The notes beneath the pieces are model-generated. The model did no database searches. It had not been told where the DNA came from and saw nothing but the letters and a program-made list of their open reading frames with translations. Shown piece by piece: positions 58,799 through 64,000 of a DNA stretch of 64,000 nt. A program made the translations under genes and the position numbers. Each line of letters begins with the position of its first letter. The first letter of the stretch is position 1. The stretch is taken from the NCBI RefSeq assembly GCF_003946335.1, contig NZ_RHNX01000013.1, forward strand, positions 1-64,000. Direction: 5' to 3'. This DNA comes from Levilactobacillus fujinensis. GTDB lineage: Bacteria > Bacillota > Bacilli > Lactobacillales > Lactobacillaceae.

Positions 58799-60172
58799 TC
58801 AGTTTTCTTTATCATCCTTGTCATTAGTGTCGTGGAATTCAATCTGTTTTTGTGGTTGATTGACCGTGACTTCTAACCAATTGATGAATGAGTTTTCGTA
58901 ATCGAGAATCTTCAGATCGAAGTTTTCCAAATGAATAACATCGTTGACCTTCACATCAGGATAATTATCGATGATGTAACCGGCCATTGTGACGGTCTCG
59001 GTTGATTCGAATTCTTTGATATCAACGTTGAAGTACCGTTCGAAATCGTAAGTCGTCATTTTCCCATTGACCTGGAACGTGCCACTGGGTTGCTTGAAGA
59101 TGTATTGGTCATTGGCATCGTCGATTTCATCACGGACAGTTCCGAACAATTCTTCGTAAATATCCTTGTCGGTAATGATTCCGGAAGTCCCACCGTATTC
59201 GTCAACGACGACCACGATAGGAGTACGCTTCTTGATCATTTGTTGTAAGACTTGCGTAATCGGTGTTGTTTCTGGTGTTGTCGAGATGTCGCGAATCAAC
59301 TTATCCACGCGGACGTGGGAGTCAACTTGTTGTTGACGAATGAGGTCATAATTGTAAACGTAACCGAGAATTTTATCCTTATCGTTATCAGCAACCACAG
59401 GCAATCGACTAAAACGTTCTTGCAGGTAAACAGTCAATGCTTCCTTGACGTTGGACGTGATGTCAATAACAACCAGTTGCGTTCGGTCAATCATGATATC
59501 TTTGGCAACCTTGTCGTTTAATTCGAAGGCCCGTTGCATGTAAACCAAGTCGTTCTTTTCTAGCTCGCCACCTTCCACGGCACTGCGTGAAAGGTTTAAG
59601 ATTTCCGCTTGAGAGAAGACTTCGTCACTTTCATTAGCGACTTTCAAGCCCATCATTTTGACCACCCCGGAAGCACTGGTATTGAGTAACCAGACAAACG
59701 GGTAGAACAAAACGTGGCAGTAGTGTAACGGCGTGACGATGAGCATCAATACCTTCATTGGCATGTCGATAGAGATGTTCTTAGGGACGATTTCGGTAAA
59801 GACAACTTCTAAATAAGTTAAGACCAGCACCCCGACAATTACGCTGAGCGTATGTGCCGTGGCCGTGTTCAGATGAGCAGGGGCGATTCCGCCAAGTAAC
59901 AGGTCAACGAAGAACGTTTCCCCAATCCACCCTAAAATAATTCCGGCGAGGGAAACCCCCACTTGTGTCGTTGATAAATATTCATTTAAGTTGGTGACCA
60001 TTTTCATGGCCCGATTAAGCTTAGTCGATGGCTTGTCCAATGCCGCAATCTTTTCTTCCAAAGCACTTGGACGCGTCTGAACCAAAGCAAACTCGCAGGC
60101 AACAAAGAAAGCTGCAAAAAAGAAGGTAATTAAAATAATAATTAGATTCACAACTATCTGACCGCTATCCAC
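58799..60172 (-). CDS. CorC/HlyC-family membrane protein (CNNM domain, CBS pair)
   Basis: A 457-residue protein. The N-terminal DUF21/CNNM domain has about four hydrophobic segments (to residue ~200). Two CBS domains follow (around IMIDRTQLVVIDITSN and PITQVLQQMIKKRTPIVVVVDEYGGTSGIIT). The C-terminal CorC_HlyC domain is GTFQVNGKMTTYDFERYF onward, and an acidic tail ends the protein. The start codon is GTG with AGGA upstream. Such proteins are linked to magnesium or cobalt efflux; the old name haemolysin is not supported functionally. Confidence 0.9.
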   Translation of the reverse strand: MDSGQIVVNLIIILITFFFAAFFVACEFALVQTRPSALEEKIAALDKPSTKLNRAMKMVTNLNEYLSTTQVGVSLAGIILGWIGETFFVDLLLGGIAPAHLNTATAHTLSVIVGVLVLTYLEVVFTEIVPKNISIDMPMKVLMLIVTPLHYCHVLFYPFVWLLNTSASGVVKMMGLKVANESDEVFSQAEILNLSRSAVEGGELEKNDLVYMQRAFELNDKVAKDIMIDRTQLVVIDITSNVKEALTVYLQERFSRLPVVADNDKDKILGYVYNYDLIRQQQVDSHVRVDKLIRDISTTPETTPITQVLQQMIKKRTPIVVVVDEYGGTSGIITDKDIYEELFGTVRDEIDDANDQYIFKQPSGTFQVNGKMTTYDFERYFNVDIKEFESTETVTMAGYIIDNYPDVKVNDVIHLENFDLKILDYENSFINWLEVTVNQPQKQIEFHDTNDKDDKEN

Positions 60173-60381
60173 ACATCATTCCTCATTTCATATCGTTCTA
60201 TCTCTTTATTATAGCGCGTCTTACCGCCTTTTCACAGGGGGTGAATTGTAGCAAATTCTACCCTTTCTAAGTTCGCTTAGCAACCGAACAGACGAAAAAA
60301 GTCAGAGAAAGAATGGATTGCTTAACGTTTTGACCAAAAAGGACTAGACTAAATTTAGTAACATCAAAGGAGATTTTGATT

Positions 60382-60744
60382 ATGGCAGATACACCAAAGG
60401 AAAAAGCAGCAACAGAAACCGTTGATATTCCAGCAGAAGATGTGGAAAAGGCAGCGAAGTTGATTCTGGATCCGGGGTATGTGACGAAAAAAGACCTACC
60501 AAAGATGGCAGATTTAGCCTGGGCAACCGCGCTATCTGATGCTGTAACTAAGTATTTCTTAAACGACGACGATGACCATGACCCGTACGTTTACTTCGAG
60601 CAGTTCGACTTTGATGGTGGGGACATCGATTCTATTATCTTCAACATGGATATCATTAAGACTAGAGACGACGCTTTGCACGACCTAGCAGAAGCTCTAG
60701 ACGAAAAAATTGTGAACAACGAAGTTCAACAAACGACCTATTAA
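60382..60744 (+). CDS. Small acidic protein of unknown function
   Basis: A 120-residue soluble protein with a strongly acidic composition (NDDDDHDPYVYFEQFDFDGGDID). An AAAGGAG ribosome binding site and its own terminator support a real monocistronic gene. The ATG at 60382 is preferred to the TTG at 60376. I do not recognise a domain. Confidence 0.7.
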   Translation: MADTPKEKAATETVDIPAEDVEKAAKLILDPGYVTKKDLPKMADLAWATALSDAVTKYFLNDDDDHDPYVYFEQFDFDGGDIDSIIFNMDIIKTRDDALHDLAEALDEKIVNNEVQQTTY

Positions 60745-60763
60745 TTCGTTACTTGGAAATAAG

Positions 60764-60800
60764 AGTGAGTCAGAGATAATATCTCGGACTCATTTTTTTA
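60764..60800 (+). terminator. Terminator of the acidic-protein gene
   Basis: TGAGTCAGAGAT (60766-60777) pairs with ATCTCGGACTCA (60781-60792), followed by a T-run. Confidence 0.88.
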
Positions 60801-61182
60801 TATATTATGGCTGATTTATAATGTCACCTTAGTCAATGGTAAACACTAAAGATAATATAGCGGAATTGACTATTGGAAGTGAATGTAGCAGCTGGATTGC
60901 TGGTGTGGGGGAATAACGCGAGATGATGCAGTACTTGTGTATGAAAACGTTGCCCGTAATAATGAGCTCATAACCGCCTAATTAACGGCGAATTCAAGAT
61001 TAATTAGGTGGAATTATTTGGCTACCCAGTCTGCCGAGAGTGTCTAGAAACAGTAGGCACTTTTCATATTTTGTTATAACATGTACGTAGACTTATATAT
61101 GAAAAACAATTCTATTTTTGATTAGAATTAATTAACGAGGTTTAGTGTTTATACAGCGCCTCGGCTCTCAGGGGAAAAAGAT
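60801..61182. other. Intergenic region upstream of the glycosyltransferase locus
   Basis: No gene is supported. CCGCCTAATTAA (60974-60985) and TTAATTAGGTGG (61000-61011) form a 12-bp inverted repeat with one G-U pair. CGAGG/CCTCG near 61136-61161 could form a hairpin in the leader. An AT-rich segment at 61065-61110 may hold the promoter. Confidence 0.4.
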
Positions 61183-62256
61183 ATGCAAACCTTTGGTGTA
61201 CTCATTCCGGCACTTAATCCGGATCAAAAATTAATCGACCTGTTGCACCAGTTACTGGTTAGCAACGGGCCAATTTCAACGATTCTAATAGTTGACGATG
61301 GAAGTAGCGCGGCTCATCAACTGATTTTTAAGCAAATTGAAAGTATGCGTGATTCGCGATTACACGTATTACACCACGATCATAATCGCGGCAAGGGTGC
61401 AGCCCTAAAGACCGGCTTTCAATTTTATCTCGATCAGGCCACGCCGGTAACGGGAGTGGCGACCATGGATTCTGATGGTCAACATACGGTAGTGGCGTTA
61501 GAAAAATGTTTAGCGTTAGCCGGTCAGCGTCCAGGTGATCTGGTCATTGGTGCCCGTAAGTTTACGGAGGATATTCCGTTTCGAAGTCGGTTTGGCAATT
61601 TGCTAACGGATGGGCTGGTCCGACTAATCACGCACCAAACGATTAGCGATACGCAGACGGGATTGCGGGTCATTCCAATGAGCTACGTCCATTAATTGAT
61701 TAATTTTCCTGGTGAACGGTTTGAATTTGAATTTGATATGCTATTAGAAGCTAAAAAGTATGACGTGACCATCAGTGAACAGCCTATTCCGACGATTTAT
61801 CTCGATGGTAATTCCTCGTCTCATTTTCGGGTTATCCGAGATTCCGTTGCCATTTATTCACGGTTTCTAAAGTTTTCGGCGAGTGGTTTGATGTCGTTTT
61901 TGGTGGATATTGGTTTGTTCACCTTACTAATGAGCCTCATTGGCAATCATTCGCTGCGGACCATCATGGTGGCTACGGTCATTGCACGGTTATTATCGGC
62001 AATCGTCAATTACTTGTTGAATCGACACATGGTGTTTGGCAATGCCGGTGAGCAAACGCTGCTAAAGTATGGTGCGTTACTTGCCGTGCAGACGGTTGCA
62101 TCTGGTTATTTGACACACGGGTTAACCGTTTTGTTGCCATTTGGTTCCGCACACTGGGCCCCGACGGTCGCTAAGATGTTGGGGGACTTCTGTCTATTTC
62201 TGATCAGTTACTACATTCAAAAGAATTTGATTTTCAAAGAGGGACAGCATGTCTAA
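61183..62256 (+). pseudogene. GT2-GtrA bifunctional glycosyltransferase, interrupted by an in-frame TAA
   Basis: Codons 1-170 encode a DPM1-like GT2 domain (VDDGSS, RGKGAALKTGF, TMDSDGQH). Codon 171 is TAA (61693-61695). The same frame then continues without shift as LINFPGERFEFEFDMLLEAKKYDV, the expected remainder of the GT2 domain, followed by a four-helix GtrA membrane domain. A CAA-to-TAA change would explain it, since Gln would fit the context. Both parts stay open, and a TTG directly follows the stop, so two separate products cannot be excluded. Its end overlaps the next gene by 8 bp. The intact protein would transfer a sugar to a lipid carrier. Confidence 0.8.
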
Positions 62257-64000
62257 TAAGCGTCGAGCAGTTTACATTTTAGCCATCGTTTTGTCGGTGA
62301 TCTATTTATTGTGGCGGGTATTTTTTACTATCCCGTGGCATGCTAATATTTTTACGCTAATTTTTGCGTTGCTCTTAGTTATTAGCGAAATCTTATCTAA
62401 CTTCACCGGCTTCATCCTAATTTTCTTCCGGATGTTAGCGACACGTAAAAAACAAGACATTACCATTCCGGATTACGATCCAACACAAACGGTGCCTGAC
62501 GTCGACTTAATTATTGTGACCCATAACGAAGAAGTTGAATTGTTACGAAAAACGGTGAATGCCGCTACGTTCATTGATTATCCGGATAAAAGTAAAGTTC
62601 ACGTCGTCATTTCTGATGATGGGAACCGACCGGAAGTTAAGGCACTAGCTGAGCATTACCACGTCGGGTACTCTGGCGTGATTAATAACAAGAAGGCCAA
62701 GTCCGGTAACATCAACAGTACGATGGCTAAGCTAGATTCGCCGTTGTTTGTGATTTTTGATACGGATATGATTCCGTTCTCGGGGTTCTTAAATGCCACG
62801 GTTCCCTTATTTCAGGAAAACTTTCGACAACTAGAAGAAGATCCGGATAATACCGAACCATTGGGCTTCGTGCAAACACCGCAAAGCTTTTATAACGCCG
62901 ACATTTTCCAGTTCAATTTATTTTCCGAAAAGGTAATTCCTAACGAACAGGATTTCTTTTCTCGGGACGTCAATGTCCTCAACGGGGGCAATAAGCGGGC
63001 GTTGTTCACCGGGTCCAATGCGGTCTTCCTGCGTAAGGCTGTGGATGAAGTCGGGGGCTTTCCGACCGATACCATTACTGAAGACTTTGAGTTGGGAACC
63101 ATGCTGAACATGGAGGGGTATATCAGCCTAGCGACAAAGGTGCCTGAATCTAGTGGGATTACGCCAATTGACTTAAAAGGGGTCATTAAACAGCGGACCC
63201 GCTGGGCGCGAGGCGTTATTCAAAGCTGTCGGAACCTGCATATCTTTACGAACCCGAAGCTGTCTTGGATCAACCGACTGATTTTGATCAACACCTACTT
63301 TTATTGGTGGGCGTTCTTCCGGCGCATGGTCTACATTACTGCGCCAATTCTATATGCGTTATTTAAAATTCAAGTTGTTAATGCTAATTTCTGGGTCTTA
63401 ATGGTTGTATGGGCTCCAGGGTACTTCCTTCTCCACTATGTGATGGGGGACACCTCGGGCATGCACGAAACCAACGGGAAGATTCGAAATGAACGTTGGG
63501 GTGAAGTGCAGGAAACCTTTTTTGCACCGTACCTCTTTATTCCAGTCCTTCTGGAAACCTTGGGGATTAAAGCTAAGAAGTTTAAGGTGACGTCGAAGAA
63601 CGTCACCATCTCGCTAAAGGATCGGCTGTACATCCTACCGTACTTCTTCCTTTGGGCGATTACCCTGCTTTCCATCATTAAGTTTAACTATGGAAAATAT
63701 GGATCAGAAATTTTAGTCGGTAGTGTTATTACGTTCTGGCTATTAATGCACTTTATTAATTTAAGTATGTGCCTATTTATTGCTATGGGGCGCCGGGTCT
63801 ACCGAAAGAACGAGCGGTTTACCCGGCAGATTTCTGGCCAGGTTCGTCGCGACCAGACCTGGCATCCATTTACCACGGAAGATGTCTCTGAGGGGGGGAT
63901 TGCGTTTACCATGCCTAAAGATAGTGGCATTGAACTCAAGGAAGGCGATAAAATCGATTTCCAATTAGAGTACCGGCACGAGGAAATCATCCTGCATGGT
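62249..64000 (+). CDS. Cellulose-synthase-like GT2 with PilZ domain, 3'-truncated by the window
   Basis: 584 residues are visible and no stop is reached. Two N-terminal helices are followed by a processive GT2 domain: DDG at 123-125, DTDM (D171, D173), TED at 277-279 and QRTRW at 315-319, the D, DxD, TED and Q(Q/R)xRW motifs of BcsA-like synthases. More helices follow, then a PilZ-like domain from about 514, with RKNER (RxxxR) and DVSEGG (DxSxxG), the two c-di-GMP-binding motifs. The ATG overlaps the GT2-GtrA stop. The likely role is c-di-GMP-controlled exopolysaccharide synthesis. Confidence 0.88.
   Translation, partial: MSNKRRAVYILAIVLSVIYLLWRVFFTIPWHANIFTLIFALLLVISEILSNFTGFILIFFRMLATRKKQDITIPDYDPTQTVPDVDLIIVTHNEEVELLRKTVNAATFIDYPDKSKVHVVISDDGNRPEVKALAEHYHVGYSGVINNKKAKSGNINSTMAKLDSPLFVIFDTDMIPFSGFLNATVPLFQENFRQLEEDPDNTEPLGFVQTPQSFYNADIFQFNLFSEKVIPNEQDFFSRDVNVLNGGNKRALFTGSNAVFLRKAVDEVGGFPTDTITEDFELGTMLNMEGYISLATKVPESSGITPIDLKGVIKQRTRWARGVIQSCRNLHIFTNPKLSWINRLILINTYFYWWAFFRRMVYITAPILYALFKIQVVNANFWVLMVVWAPGYFLLHYVMGDTSGMHETNGKIRNERWGEVQETFFAPYLFIPVLLETLGIKAKKFKVTSKNVTISLKDRLYILPYFFLWAITLLSIIKFNYGKYGSEILVGSVITFWLLMHFINLSMCLFIAMGRRVYRKNERFTRQISGQVRRDQTWHPFTTEDVSEGGIAFTMPKDSGIELKEGDKIDFQLEYRHEEIILHG

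Overview
The window looks like chromosomal DNA of a heterofermentative lactic acid bacterium of the Lactobacillaceae, most likely Levilactobacillus or a close relative. The evidence is AAGGAGG-type ribosome binding sites, LPQT[DN]-anchored surface proteins, oxidative pentose-phosphate genes (gnd, zwf), a MalT-like transporter beside a GH31 alpha-glucosidase, many short secreted lactobacillar proteins, and dispersed intergenic repeats. The genus is inferred from gene content only. I saw no rRNA, tRNA or CRISPR array.

Layout. 1-0.63 kb: 3' end of an IS3-family insertion sequence. 0.9-12.3 kb: gnd, a MarR regulator divergent from a GNAT acetyltransferase, two internalin-like LPXTG surface proteins flanking zwf, and an AAC(3)-type acetyltransferase. 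12.3-30.1 kb: an A+T-rich catabolic island bounded by two strong bidirectional hairpins. It holds GH3, GH2, GH78, a GH140/DUF4038-like enzyme, an AraC regulator, a large unclassified glycosidase, a GPH symporter, a second GH3 and a SemiSWEET transporter. The enzymes lack signal peptides, so the locus probably imports plant-type glycosides and trims them in the cytoplasm. 30.2-37 kb: an MsbA-like ABC exporter, a secreted Ig-like protein whose 3' end is duplicated around a toxin-antitoxin pair with an amber-truncated toxin, and a three-gene ABC-2 exporter. 37.1-41.8 kb: a P1B metal ATPase with a CPG motif, a DinJ/MazF-like module, and secreted or unknown proteins. 41.9-47.0 kb: a GH31, MalT-like transporter and LacI maltose locus with twin operators. 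47.2-48.4 kb: an HMA protein-Dps operon. 48.6-60.7 kb: MFS pumps, an AAA ATPase, a nitroreductase/NrdI pair, an ABC-F protein behind an attenuator-like leader, an AEC carrier, small membrane paralogues and a CorC-like protein. 61.2-64 kb: a GT2-GtrA gene broken by an in-frame TAA, overlapping a cellulose-synthase-like GT2 with a PilZ domain that runs off the window.

The main regulatory observation is that the metal ATPase and the HMA-Dps operon, 9 kb apart, each carry an FNR-type box exactly 22 bp upstream of a -10 hexamer. This is the geometry of class II activation and suggests one Crp/Fnr-family regulon for metal and oxidative stress. A second candidate regulon is the glycoside island, where a 16-bp motif is shared by the GH78 promoter region and the promoter of the second enzyme/transporter operon.
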